Notes: a model not told the origin generated them from the letters alone. Shown: positions 9,217 to 17,725, counted from the first letter of the stretch. The stretch: 64,000 bases of DNA from Pseudomonas sp. MMS21 TM103 (GCF_022132145.1 NZ_JAJISP010000001.1:992001-1056000), one strand, 5' to 3'. Made by a program: numbers and translations.

Positions 9217-9951
9217 CTAACCCAACAACTGCCAAAGGCTGTGCGTTAGCAACCCGCCGGCCGCCAGCAGGGAGAGCAGCAGCAACAACTGACGCGGGCT
9301 GCGCTTGTCGAAACGGCCGTCCAGGCAGCGGGCCAGGGCATAGCCGACCACCACGCCGGGCGCCAGCTTGAGCGTGCTGTGCAGATAATCGAGGGGCATG
9401 CGTCCCTGGTAAAACAAAAACAGCACCGAGACCGGGGTGGTCATCAGGAAGAAGGCGGCCAGTTCATCGCGCGCGCTGATGCGGCCGCAGGTCTGGTAGA
9501 CCAGGGCCATGGGCGGGCCGCCGACCGAGGTGGCGGTGCCCATCAGCCCCGAGCAGAAACCGGCGATGGCCAGGTTGCGCGGGTTACAGCGAACCTCCAG
9601 GCAGCGGTAGCTGGTGAGGGTCGCCAACAGCACGCAGGCACCGAGCAGCAGACCGAGCCAGGCACTCGGCAGCAGGCCCAGCAGCAGGCCACCGCACCAG
9701 GCGCCGGGCAGCCGCGCCAGAATGGCCGGCAAGGGCCGACGCCAGGCCAGCGCCTGGCGATTGCCAAGCAGCATGCAGCTCGCCAGGAGAAAACCCAGCA
9801 GCAACACCGGGCCGGGCACATAGCCGGGCTCGAGCAGATACAGCAGCGGCGCGGCCAGCAGGCCGAAGCCGATGCCCAGCAGCCCCTGCACCAGGCTGCC
9901 GCCCAGCACGATCAACAGCGCCAGGAATTCGCTGGCGCTGTAGTCCATCAA
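9217..9951 (-). CDS. TauE/SafE family permease (possible sulfite exporter)
   Basis: A 244-aa polytopic membrane protein with about eight hydrophobic segments. It has the glycine-rich TauE/SafE features: GGSLVQGLLGIGFGLLAAPLL near the N terminus (first part at residues 17-30) and SGLMGTATSVGGPPMAL in the second half. Family members export sulfite, sulfoacetate or related anions, or are uncharacterised. It starts 21 bases after the DUF3726-like gene and is probably the last gene of the operon 12440-9217. Its presence would fit release of sulfite from an organosulfur substrate, but many TauE/SafE proteins have no proven substrate. Start could equally be the second Met. Confidence 0.85.
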   Translation of the reverse strand: MMDYSASEFLALLIVLGGSLVQGLLGIGFGLLAAPLLYLLEPGYVPGPVLLLGFLLASCMLLGNRQALAWRRPLPAILARLPGAWCGGLLLGLLPSAWLGLLLGACVLLATLTSYRCLEVRCNPRNLAIAGFCSGLMGTATSVGGPPMALVYQTCGRISARDELAAFFLMTTPVSVLFLFYQGRMPLDYLHSTLKLAPGVVVGYALARCLDGRFDKRSPRQLLLLLSLLAAGGLLTHSLWQLLG

Positions 9952-9972
9952 GGCCCGTCCGCCGAGGCTGCG

Positions 9973-10719
9973 TTAACGGCCACCGGCGCCGCTGCGCGAC
10001 TGCTCGGAATTTTCCACCAGCACCGCTTCGGCCAGTTGGTTGAGCTGCTGCCACAGTTCGATGGAGATATCCATGCCGCCTTCCAGAGCGCCCTCGCCCG
10101 CGCGGGCAAACTGCTCGGGGCTGACCTGGCGATAACCGCTGCGCTGACCCGTGCTGCCGTGCAGCTGCCCCTGCAGGTCGATGCGCGTGCTCAGCAGCAG
10201 GGTCAGGGTCTGGGTGTCGGCCGTGGCGGGATCGGCCAGCAGGGCCTCGCTGTAACTGGGGTAGCGGGCTCCGGCGGCGATGCTGGCGACATGCTCGCTG
10301 ACCGGCTGCTTGCCGTTCTGCCAGTAGGCCAGCACGCTGATACCGCAACGGGCGCTGTCGACCAGCAGCTTGAGGATGAACTTGCGGTTGTGGCAGTTGC
10401 GCACCTTGACGTTGACGCAGCCCTGCTCCAGCACCTTGGTCTGCGCCAGCTCGACGATGCTCGGCAGGCAGTTCAGGCCGCTGCGGCCATGACAGTCGAA
10501 CAGCAGCGCCTGGCTCTCCTCGGCAAGGAGTTGCAGGGGCGGGCGCTGGCTGTCGGCGACATAGGGCAGGGCACGCTGCAGCTCGCCGAAGCCCTGCTCG
10601 CCATGCACCTGCAGCCATTTAACCAGGGCAGCGGCGTCCTCGTAGTAGCCGACGGGATAGCCCATGCCCTCGAACACCCGCTTGAGCAGGGCGGTCAATT
10701 CATTCGATGAAATCAGCAT
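9973..10719 (-). CDS. DUF3726-like conserved protein, function unknown
   Basis: A 248-aa soluble protein beginning MLISSNELTALLKRVFEGMG. It resembles DUF3726 proteins from memory of the N-terminal pattern, but this cannot be verified here. It has no signal peptide or membrane segment. A cysteine-containing stretch (LLFDCHGRSGLNCLPS) near residues 70-86 stands out. The ATG at 10719 overlaps the TGA of the upstream 573-aa gene (TGATG) and has GAGGAG 8 bases before it; a GTG two codons earlier is less likely. The overlap implies translational coupling, so the two proteins probably work together. Confidence 0.6.
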   Translation of the reverse strand: MLISSNELTALLKRVFEGMGYPVGYYEDAAALVKWLQVHGEQGFGELQRALPYVADSQRPPLQLLAEESQALLFDCHGRSGLNCLPSIVELAQTKVLEQGCVNVKVRNCHNRKFILKLLVDSARCGISVLAYWQNGKQPVSEHVASIAAGARYPSYSEALLADPATADTQTLTLLLSTRIDLQGQLHGSTGQRSGYRQVSPEQFARAGEGALEGGMDISIELWQQLNQLAEAVLVENSEQSRSGAGGR

Positions 10720-12440
10720 CAGCACTTCTCCTCAGTCGGGGCCAGGGGCAGGAACCAGTCGTCCTCGAACGGCTGGCCGATATCCTCCAGCAGCGGCGCG
10801 CCCTGGAACATGGTGTTGCGCACCCACAGACGCGAGCGCGGGTCGAACTTGCTGACGCCGAAGAACGCCAGCTTGCAGCGCAGCAGGTGCATGGGCAGCA
10901 CCTGGCGATCCAGCAGGTTGGCCTGGATCTCGCCGTAATGGGTCTTGGCCATGCTCTGCATGCGCCGCACGATGCCGCGCTGTTCGGGATGCCGCAGCAG
11001 GAAGCTGGCGGTGCACTGCACGGGCTGCTCGGCCAGGTAGGCGCACAGCTGGCGATGACACTGCTGCGCCAGGTAGCCGATGCCGAGCGGCATCTGCTTG
11101 TCGCGGCCGCTCTCCAGGCTGCAGTTGCCCAGGCGCGGCTCCTGCTTCTCCTCGGAGCGGTACCAGAAGGTTTCGCTGGCGCCGTCGGCCGTGAAGTCAA
11201 TGGCCAGGGCCCAGGCGTAGTGCCGCTCGATCAGGGCTTGCAGTTCAGCGGCCGGCATCTCGGGTTGCAGCTCGAGCGATTCGACCAGGGAAAAGCTGTC
11301 TTCCAGGCTGTCGACCAGCTCCGGGTAAAGCTCCAGCAGGATGCAGTTGAGCAGCTCCTGCCCCTGCAGGCTGAGCCGCTGCTCAGCCCAGCTCGACAAC
11401 TGCTCCCAGCTGCGCAGCGGGTGGCTGGCGAGCCAGTCCTGCAGCGCGGCGAAGTCTTCCAGCACCTGGCGGTTGTTGCCGGTCTGCCAGTCGTCCTCGG
11501 TAACGGTCTGCTGGATATGGGCGATGCCGCGCACGACCAGCGCCTGCAGGCGGGCCAGGCGCTCGGCGGTGACCTGGCCAAGGCCGCGCACGCGCGCCAG
11601 GGCCAGCTCACGCATCTCGATCCAGCGGCTGATCAGCTGCGGGTGATTGATCAGGTAGGGCGCCATGCCCAGGCCGGTGGAGTTGCCGATACCGAAGTAG
11701 CGTTTGAGCGCCGGCTGCATGGGCACAGCAGTGCCCGGCGCGCGCTGGCGGGCGATGTGCTCGGCCTGCTGCAGGCTGAAGTTGCGCAGCATGAAGCAGT
11801 TGAACATCTCGGCGGCGAACGGCCGGGCGAAGTCCGGGTGCTTGCTGCTGACCTTCTCCCAGTCGGCCATGCCCAGCTTGCCGCTGCCATACACCGCCGT
11901 GGTGCGATAGAGGTAGCCGACCTTGGCGATCTGCTCGACCTCGGGCTGCTGGCCGGCACTCAGGGCCGCCACCACGCTGTCGAAGTTGCGCACGCTGCGG
12001 TTGGCCCGCGACAGCACCATCACCCGCGAGTCAAGGCGCCCGGCTTCCTGCAACGGCACGTTAAGGCGCAGGTACTCGACGTAGGCGTCGTCCACCTCGC
12101 CCTCACACAGCGCCATGGTCAGGTCCCACTCGCTGGCGATCACCCGGTCATTGCGCTTGTCCGGATCGAGGTACTGGGAAAACAGCACGAAGCTGAAAAG
12201 GTCGCCACTGGTCTGCACCCGGTAGATCACCGTGCCATAACCCTCGGCATCCAGCTCGAAACGCCGCGCCTCGATCTGCCAGCCCTCGCGCATGATCTTG
12301 CGCACCAGACTGCGCATGAAACTCAACCGGCTCTGGTGCAGGCTGCCGAGGCGCTCCAGGTCCATGACCACATGGGCCGGACGCAGGCGGACCGCCTGGG
12401 CCCCGAGCTTGGCAGAGTCGATGCTTGAAGGAATGCTCAT
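10719..12440 (-). CDS. Uncharacterised 573-aa protein
   Basis: I do not recognise this 573-aa protein. It has no signal peptide, no membrane helix and no familiar nucleotide- or cofactor-binding motif. Notable segments are FGIGNSTGLGMAPYLINHP near residue 268 and a cysteine-containing C-terminal third with LLDRQVLPMHLLRCKLAFFG. It is the first gene of an operon with the DUF3726-like gene (1-base overlap) and the TauE-type gene. A possible LysR-type inverted repeat lies about 140 bases upstream of its start. The ribosome binding site before its ATG is weak (GAGGGC). Context suggests an enzyme or assembly factor in catabolism of the compound imported by the BCCT transporter. Confidence 0.8.
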   Translation of the reverse strand: MSIPSSIDSAKLGAQAVRLRPAHVVMDLERLGSLHQSRLSFMRSLVRKIMREGWQIEARRFELDAEGYGTVIYRVQTSGDLFSFVLFSQYLDPDKRNDRVIASEWDLTMALCEGEVDDAYVEYLRLNVPLQEAGRLDSRVMVLSRANRSVRNFDSVVAALSAGQQPEVEQIAKVGYLYRTTAVYGSGKLGMADWEKVSSKHPDFARPFAAEMFNCFMLRNFSLQQAEHIARQRAPGTAVPMQPALKRYFGIGNSTGLGMAPYLINHPQLISRWIEMRELALARVRGLGQVTAERLARLQALVVRGIAHIQQTVTEDDWQTGNNRQVLEDFAALQDWLASHPLRSWEQLSSWAEQRLSLQGQELLNCILLELYPELVDSLEDSFSLVESLELQPEMPAAELQALIERHYAWALAIDFTADGASETFWYRSEEKQEPRLGNCSLESGRDKQMPLGIGYLAQQCHRQLCAYLAEQPVQCTASFLLRHPEQRGIVRRMQSMAKTHYGEIQANLLDRQVLPMHLLRCKLAFFGVSKFDPRSRLWVRNTMFQGAPLLEDIGQPFEDDWFLPLAPTEEKC

Positions 12441-12579
12441 ACAGGTGCCCTCGACTGGCGCAAGCCGTACCCGGCACTGGGCCTACTGAGGGCCAAGCGG
12501 GACACGGCGGGTTGTTGTTATCTGCCGTCGATGGTGGTCCAAGGGCCGACGCAGGGCAATTCAGATCGCCCTATCAGCC

Positions 12580-12596
12580 GATAAGGGAAACTTATC
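12580..12596. promoter_or_regulatory. 17-bp inverted repeat, candidate LysR operator
   Basis: GATAAG-GGAAA-CTTATC is a perfect 6-bp inverted repeat with a 5-bp spacer. It lies in the gap between lysR (ends at 12629) and the 573-aa gene (starts at 12440). A 15/17 match occurs at the lysR start codon (13532-13548). The assignment to the LysR protein is inferred from position and repetition only. Confidence 0.5.
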
Positions 12597-12628
12597 TAAA
12601 ACGCCATACCGATCAGATTAAAGCGTGT

Positions 12629-13531
12629 TCAGACCTGCTCCGGATCCAGCTCGTTGTCACGCAGGATGAAGTCGAACAGCGCCTGGGCCGCTACCGGCAG
12701 CGAACGATTGGCCAGGCAGACGATGCCGATATCACGTACCACCAGGGGCTCGCTCAGCGGAATGAAGCGCAGCTGGCTGTGCTCCAACGGAAAGGCGAAG
12801 CGCGGCAGGGTGGTTATGCCCATGCCGGCCTCGAGCATGGCCAGCAGGGAAATCATGTTGGACATATAGAACTGCGCGTCGACCACCAGCTCTTCGGCGG
12901 CGGTGTCCGCCAGCAGGCGTGAGGTGCCATTAGCGATCAGCCGCTCGCCGCGCAGTTGCTGCCAGCTCAACTCGACTTCATCAGCCAGCCGATGGTCGCT
13001 GCGACAGACCACGCCGATGCTGTCCTCCCAGATCGGGATGAAGCGGATGTCGCTCTCCGCCTCCCACAGGCTGGCGATGCCGAAGTCGACCTGCTGATTC
13101 TCGACCATTGCCAGCACCACCTCGGAACTGTCGTCGAACAGGCTGACGTGCAGGTCGGTGGCATCACCGATGAAGCGGGTGAGGATGTCCGGCAGCAGGC
13201 GGCTGGCGATCGACGGCACCGAGGCGATGCGCAAATGCCCGGACTTGTGCTGGGCGATCAGGCTCATGTCCTTGATCACCCGGTCATGGTGGGCGATCAA
13301 CTCCTTGGCGTAGGCCATGAACTGCACGCCGAACGGGGTCAGTTCCGGCCTGGCCGCGCGGGCGTTGCGCTTCTCGAACAGGGCCTGACCGAGCTTGCCT
13401 TCCAGGTCGCGGATCGACAGGGAAATCGCCGGCTGGGTGCGGTGCGCCTTTTCCGCGGCGGCATGAAAGCCCTGCAGCTCATGCACCCAGACGAAGTGCC
13501 GCAGTTGGACGATCTTGAGGTCGGGAAGCAC
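12629..13531 (-). CDS. LysR family transcriptional regulator
   Basis: A 300-aa LysR-type regulator with the N-terminal winged helix-turn-helix (LRHFVWVHELQGFHAAAEKA start near residue 10, then TQPAISLSIRDLEGKLG) and a C-terminal effector-binding domain. It starts with GTG, supported by AAGGAAAA upstream. It is divergent from the aldehyde dehydrogenase gene 93 bases away and lies head-to-tail upstream of the 573-aa gene operon, so it probably controls both arms of the module. The co-inducer is unknown. The sequence GATAAGGAAAACTTACC overlapping its own ribosome binding site would allow autoregulation. Confidence 0.95.
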   Translation of the reverse strand: MLPDLKIVQLRHFVWVHELQGFHAAAEKAHRTQPAISLSIRDLEGKLGQALFEKRNARAARPELTPFGVQFMAYAKELIAHHDRVIKDMSLIAQHKSGHLRIASVPSIASRLLPDILTRFIGDATDLHVSLFDDSSEVVLAMVENQQVDFGIASLWEAESDIRFIPIWEDSIGVVCRSDHRLADEVELSWQQLRGERLIANGTSRLLADTAAEELVVDAQFYMSNMISLLAMLEAGMGITTLPRFAFPLEHSQLRFIPLSEPLVVRDIGIVCLANRSLPVAAQALFDFILRDNELDPEQV

Positions 13532-13624
13532 GGTAAGTTTTCCTTATCAAACAATATTTACAACTGATTTTAGTTTATCGAAAACGGCGCCTACCATTCG
13601 CTAACAGTTTGAGAGGAGGTGCAT
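13532..13624. promoter_or_regulatory. Divergent lysR / aldehyde dehydrogenase promoter region
   Basis: This AT-rich 93-bp gap stands out from its GC-rich surroundings. At 13532-13548 (minus strand GATAAGGAAAACTTACC) it matches the inverted repeat at 12580-12596 in 15 of 17 positions, though this copy also contains the lysR ribosome binding site. A further imperfect palindrome, GTTTATCGAAAAC, lies at about 13574-13586. GAGAGGAGG at 13611-13619 is the ribosome binding site of the dehydrogenase gene. Confidence 0.5.
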
Positions 13625-15067
13625 ATGTCCGGCGATATCTTTGCTAACTACATCAATGGCGAGTGGCTCACGGGCTCCGCGACTATCCGTAATATCAGCC
13701 CCGCGAACATCCAGGATGTGCTGGGCGACTATGCCCAGGCCGACGCCGGGCAAATCGAGCAGGCCCTCGACGCGGCTATCGCCGGTCAGCTCGAGTGGCA
13801 ACGCAGCGGCCTGGAGCAGCGCTACCAGGTGCTGACCGCGATCGGTGACGAATTGATCGCCCGCAAGGCCGAACTTGGCGAGCAGCTGGCCCGCGAAGAA
13901 GGCAAGACCCTCGCCGAAGGCATGGGCGAAGTCTACCGCTCCGGCCAGTTCTTCCACTACTACGCCGCCGAAGTGCTGCGGCAGATGGGCGAGACCGCCG
14001 ATTCGGTGCGCCCCGGCGTGGAAATCGAAACCCGCCGCGAGCCGGTCGGCGTGGTCGCCATCATCACCCCGTGGAACTTTCCCATGGCCACCGCGGCCTG
14101 GAAGATTGCCCCGGCGCTGGCCTTCGGCAATGCCGTGGTGTTCAAGCCGGCCAATGCGGTACCGGCCAGCGCCTGGTCGCTGACCGAGATCATCGCCCGC
14201 CAGGGCCTGCCGGCCGGCACCTTCAACCTGCTCATGGGCAGCGGCGCCACGGTTGGCGACGCGCTGATCCATTCGACCAAGATCGATGCCCTGAGCTTCA
14301 CCGGCTCGGTCGAGACCGGGCGTAAGGTCGCTGGCGCCACCGCCGCCAATTTCGTCCGCTGCCAGCTGGAAATGGGCAGCAAGAACGCCCTGATCGTGCT
14401 CGACGACGCCGACCTGGAGCTGGCCGTGGACTGCGCGCTGAACGGTGCCTTCTTTGGCACCGGGCAGAAGTGCACTGCCTCCTCGCGCTTGATCGTCACC
14501 GCCGGCATGCACGACCGCTTCGTCGCCGCCCTGGTCGAGCGCATGGGTCAGCTCAAGGTCGGCTACCCGCTGCGCGAAGGCGTGCAGATCGGCGCGGTGA
14601 TCGATGGCAAGCAGCTCGAGCAGAACCTGCGTTACATCGAGCAGGCCAAGGCCGATGGCGCGGTGCTGGCCTGTGGTGGCGAGCGCATCGACGAGGAATA
14701 CGAGGGCTTCTACATGCGCCCGGCGCTGTTCGTCGACACCCGCAACGACATGCAGATCAACCGCGACGAGGTGTTCGGCCCCATCGCCTGCGTGATCAAG
14801 GTCGCCGACTACGAGGAGGCCCTGGCCACCCTCAACGACACCGCCTTCGGCCTCACCGCCGGGATCATGACCCAATCGCTGAAATACGCCAGCGACTTCA
14901 AGCGTCGCGCCAAGACCGGCTGCGTGATGGTCAACCTGCCGACTGCCGGCACCGATTACCACGTGCCGTTCGGCGGCCGTAAGAACTCCAGCTTCGGCCC
15001 ACGCGAGCAGGGCACCTACGCTCGCGAGTTCTACACCGTGGTCAAGACCACCTACATCCGTGCCTGA
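13625..15067 (+). CDS. NAD(P)-dependent aldehyde dehydrogenase, semialdehyde type
   Basis: A 480-aa aldehyde dehydrogenase with all core motifs: PWNF (residues 149-152), FTGS (225-228), general-base Glu249 in LEMGSK and catalytic Cys283 in GQKCTASS. The C-terminal FGGRKNSSFGPREQG and general pattern resemble 2-oxoglutarate semialdehyde (2,5-dioxovalerate) dehydrogenases, but that specificity is a guess from pattern. The ATG at 13625 sits 5 bases after AGGAGG; an in-frame GTG two codons earlier overlaps that site and is unlikely. It is the first gene of the plus-strand arm, followed after 11 bases by the M19-type gene. Confidence 0.9.
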   Translation: MSGDIFANYINGEWLTGSATIRNISPANIQDVLGDYAQADAGQIEQALDAAIAGQLEWQRSGLEQRYQVLTAIGDELIARKAELGEQLAREEGKTLAEGMGEVYRSGQFFHYYAAEVLRQMGETADSVRPGVEIETRREPVGVVAIITPWNFPMATAAWKIAPALAFGNAVVFKPANAVPASAWSLTEIIARQGLPAGTFNLLMGSGATVGDALIHSTKIDALSFTGSVETGRKVAGATAANFVRCQLEMGSKNALIVLDDADLELAVDCALNGAFFGTGQKCTASSRLIVTAGMHDRFVAALVERMGQLKVGYPLREGVQIGAVIDGKQLEQNLRYIEQAKADGAVLACGGERIDEEYEGFYMRPALFVDTRNDMQINRDEVFGPIACVIKVADYEEALATLNDTAFGLTAGIMTQSLKYASDFKRRAKTGCVMVNLPTAGTDYHVPFGGRKNSSFGPREQGTYAREFYTVVKTTYIRA

Positions 15068-15078
15068 GGGGGTGTGCC

Positions 15079-16068
15079 ATGCATGACGACCTGATCGTGA
15101 TCGACGGACTGCAGTACTCAAACTGGGACCGTGAGCTGTTTACCCAGCTGCGCCAGGGAGGGGTCACTGCGGTGCACGTGACCCTGGTGTACCACGAGAA
15201 TGCCCGCGAAACCCTGAGCCGTCTCGGCGAGTGGAACCGCCGCTTCGAGCAGCACGGCGACCTGATCATGCCGGTGGTCGGTGCCGCCGACATCCGCCGG
15301 GCCAAGCAGCTGGGCAAGGTGGGGATCTTCTTCGGCGCGCAGAACTGCTCGCCGATCGAGGACGATATCGCCCTGATCGAAGTGTTCCGCCAGCTCAACC
15401 TGCTGATCATGCAGCTGACCTACAACAACCAGAGCCTGCTGGCCACCGGTTGCTACGAGGGCAGCGACAGCGGCATCACCCGCTTCGGCAAGCAGGCGAT
15501 CGCCGAGATGAACCGGGTCGGCATGCTCATCGACATGTCGCACAGCGCCGAACGCAGCACCCTGGAGGCGATCGAGCTGTCGAGCCGGCCGATCATCATC
15601 TCCCACGCCAACCCGGGTTTCTTCCATCCGGCCAAGCGCAACAAGTCGGAGACGGTGCTGCGCGAGCTGGGCCGTTCCGGTGGCCTACTCGGTTTCAGCC
15701 TGTACCCATTCCACCTGCACAACGGCTCGGACTGCAGCCTGGAGCAGTTCTGCGACATGGTCGCGCGCACCGCCGACCTGATGGGCATCGAGCACATCGG
15801 CATCGGCACCGACCTGTGCCAGAACCAGCCGCAGTCGGTGCTGGAGTGGATGCGCAGCGGCCGCTGGTCGAAGCAGGTCGATTACGGCGAAGGTTCGGCG
15901 AGCAACGCCGACTGGCCCAAGCCGCTGACCTGGTTCGGCGACAGCCGCGACTTCCCGAACATCACCCAAGGCCTGCTGCAGCGCGGCTTCAGCGCCGAAG
16001 ACACCGCCAAGGTCATGGGTCTCAACTGGCTCAACACCTTGGAGCAGGGCCTCAAGCCCGCCCCTTAA
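15079..16068 (+). CDS. M19 family (membrane dipeptidase-like) protein, variant metal site
   Basis: A 329-aa TIM-barrel amidohydrolase-fold protein of the M19 renal-dipeptidase family. It retains Glu94 in QNCSPIED, His155 in DMSHSAE, His176 in ISHANPG and GIGTDL near residue 264. The HxD motif that normally supplies two zinc ligands near the N terminus is absent; the place reads IDGLQYSNWD. The same absence is found, as I recall, in the PA5396-type protein encoded with dimethylglycine catabolism genes in P. aeruginosa. It is therefore doubtful that this is a true dipeptidase. It lies between the dehydrogenase and transporter genes in one operon. Confidence 0.82.
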   Translation: MHDDLIVIDGLQYSNWDRELFTQLRQGGVTAVHVTLVYHENARETLSRLGEWNRRFEQHGDLIMPVVGAADIRRAKQLGKVGIFFGAQNCSPIEDDIALIEVFRQLNLLIMQLTYNNQSLLATGCYEGSDSGITRFGKQAIAEMNRVGMLIDMSHSAERSTLEAIELSSRPIIISHANPGFFHPAKRNKSETVLRELGRSGGLLGFSLYPFHLHNGSDCSLEQFCDMVARTADLMGIEHIGIGTDLCQNQPQSVLEWMRSGRWSKQVDYGEGSASNADWPKPLTWFGDSRDFPNITQGLLQRGFSAEDTAKVMGLNWLNTLEQGLKPAP

Positions 16069-16115
16069 CTGCCCTGAACAACCAACAAGTACAAGATTCT
16101 TGTCAGGAGGCTGTA

Positions 16116-17678
16116 ATGAATAGCACGCAACCGGCGACCCATCTCGGAAGTCCCGCCATGAGCTACAAGAGCAAACTGCTGCATGATGTCGATGTGCCGG
16201 TGTTCCTCATCAGCGGCGGCTTCATCCTGCTGTTTGCCGCCCTCGCCCTGTGGGACATCGAGTCGATGACACTCTGGGTCAACAGCTCCTTCGCCTGGTC
16301 GACAAAGCTGTTTGGCGCCTACTGGCAGGTACTGTTACTGCTGACCTTCGTCATTGGTCTGCTCCTCGCCATGGGCCGTACCGGTCGGGTGCGCCTGGGC
16401 GCCCTGGCGACCCCGGAGATGCCGACCTACACCTGGGTGTCGATCATCATGTGCACCCTGCTCGCCGGCGGCGGCGTGTTCTGGGCGGCGGCCGAGCCGA
16501 TGGCCCACTTCCTCTCCCCACCACCACTGTATGGCGGCGAGACGGGCACCTCACAGGCGGCCTACAACGCGCTGGCGCAGAGTTTCATGCACTGGGGCTT
16601 CCTCGCCTGGGCGATTCTCGGCAGCCTCAGTGGCATCGTGCTGATGCACCTGCACTATGAAAAAGGCCTGCCACTCAAGCCACGCACCCTGCTCTACCCG
16701 CTGTTCGGCGAGCGCGTCATGACCGGCTGGTTCGGCGCCCTGATCGATTCCTGCTGCGTGCTGGCGGTGGTCGCCGGCACCATCGGGCCGATCGGCTTCC
16801 TCGGCCTGCAGGTAAGCTTCGGCCTGGAGAAGTTGTTCGGCATCACTAACGACTACAGCACCCAGCTTTCCATCATCTTCATCCTGGTCGGCATCTACAC
16901 CCTCTCCGCCGTATCCGGGGTGACCCGCGGGATCAAACTGCTCAGTCAGCTGAATGTGGTGCTGGCGGTGGTGCTGATGCTGTTCATCCTGCTGTTCGGC
17001 CCGACCGCTTTCATCTTCGATGCCTACGTGCAGTCCATGGGTATCTATCTGGACAAGTTCATCCCGATGGCCACCTTCCGCGCCGACCCGGCCTGGCTGG
17101 ACTGGTGGACGGTGTTCTTCTGGGGCTGGTTCCTCGGTTATGGCCCGCTGATGGCGATGTTCGTCGCGCGCATCTCCCGTGGGCGCACCATCCGCGAGCT
17201 GGTGACGATGATCTCGATAGTGGCGCCGCTGATCACCTGCTTCTGGTTCACCATCGTTGGCGGCAGCGGCCTGGCCTTCGAGCTGAGCAACCCCGGTTCG
17301 GTGTCCGAGGCCTTCGCCGGCTTCAACCTGCCCGGTGCCCTGCTGGCGATCACCGCGCAGTTGCCGCTGGGCTACCTGATCTCGGTGCTGTTCCTGGTTC
17401 TCACCATCATCTTCGTCACCACCACCGGTGACTCGATGACCTACACCATCTCCATGGTGATGACCGGCACCGATCACCCTCGTTCGGAGATCCGTGTGTT
17501 CTGGGGCGTGATGATGGGCGTGGTAGCGGCCCTGCTGATTTCCATCGGCTCGGGGGGCATCAGCGCCCTGCAATCGTTCATCGTGATCACCGCTGTGCCG
17601 GTGTCCCTGGTGCTGCTGCCGGCCCTGTGGAACGCACCGCAGATCGCCCGGCGCATGGCCGACGAGCAAGGCCTCTAA
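16116..17678 (+). CDS. BCCT family transporter
   Basis: A 520-aa inner-membrane transporter of the betaine/carnitine/choline family with about twelve helices. The signature ARISRGRTIREL after the eighth helix and the TTTGDSMTYTISMV segment are diagnostic. The substrate site differs from the betaine carriers: the eighth-helix motif reads FFWGWFLGYGP (residues 334-344) where BetP-type proteins have FYWAWWISWSP, and the third-helix glycine motif is LLAGGGVFWAAAEP (115-128). The ATG at 16116 follows CAGGAGG. The open frame extends far upstream inside the preceding gene and is not used. Substrate is likely a small zwitterion. Confidence 0.92.
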   Translation: MNSTQPATHLGSPAMSYKSKLLHDVDVPVFLISGGFILLFAALALWDIESMTLWVNSSFAWSTKLFGAYWQVLLLLTFVIGLLLAMGRTGRVRLGALATPEMPTYTWVSIIMCTLLAGGGVFWAAAEPMAHFLSPPPLYGGETGTSQAAYNALAQSFMHWGFLAWAILGSLSGIVLMHLHYEKGLPLKPRTLLYPLFGERVMTGWFGALIDSCCVLAVVAGTIGPIGFLGLQVSFGLEKLFGITNDYSTQLSIIFILVGIYTLSAVSGVTRGIKLLSQLNVVLAVVLMLFILLFGPTAFIFDAYVQSMGIYLDKFIPMATFRADPAWLDWWTVFFWGWFLGYGPLMAMFVARISRGRTIRELVTMISIVAPLITCFWFTIVGGSGLAFELSNPGSVSEAFAGFNLPGALLAITAQLPLGYLISVLFLVLTIIFVTTTGDSMTYTISMVMTGTDHPRSEIRVFWGVMMGVVAALLISIGSGGISALQSFIVITAVPVSLVLLPALWNAPQIARRMADEQGL

Positions 17679-17689
17679 TCCCCACCTTT

Positions 17690-17725
17690 GAGGGAGCGCG
17701 GCAGCCGCCGCCTCCCTCTTTTTTA
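17690..17725 (+). terminator. Intrinsic terminator between BCCT and RidA genes
   Basis: GAGGGAG pairs with CTCCCTC around an inner GC-rich stem, and is followed directly by TTTTTTA. This is a strong rho-independent terminator on the plus strand. RidA downstream would be transcribed by read-through or its own promoter. Confidence 0.85.

Noticed and set aside
9019..9249. 76-aa plus-strand open frame
   Set aside because: It is antisense to the DUF1329 remnant, and an equivalent antisense frame occurs opposite the intact DUF1329 gene.
10707..12428. 573-aa plus-strand open frame opposite the uncharacterised protein
   Set aside because: Mirror frame of a gene with a normal operon context. The minus-strand reading has the coupled stop/start with the next gene and a more natural amino-acid composition; the plus reading is dominated by Gln, His, Ala and Leu as shadow frames are.
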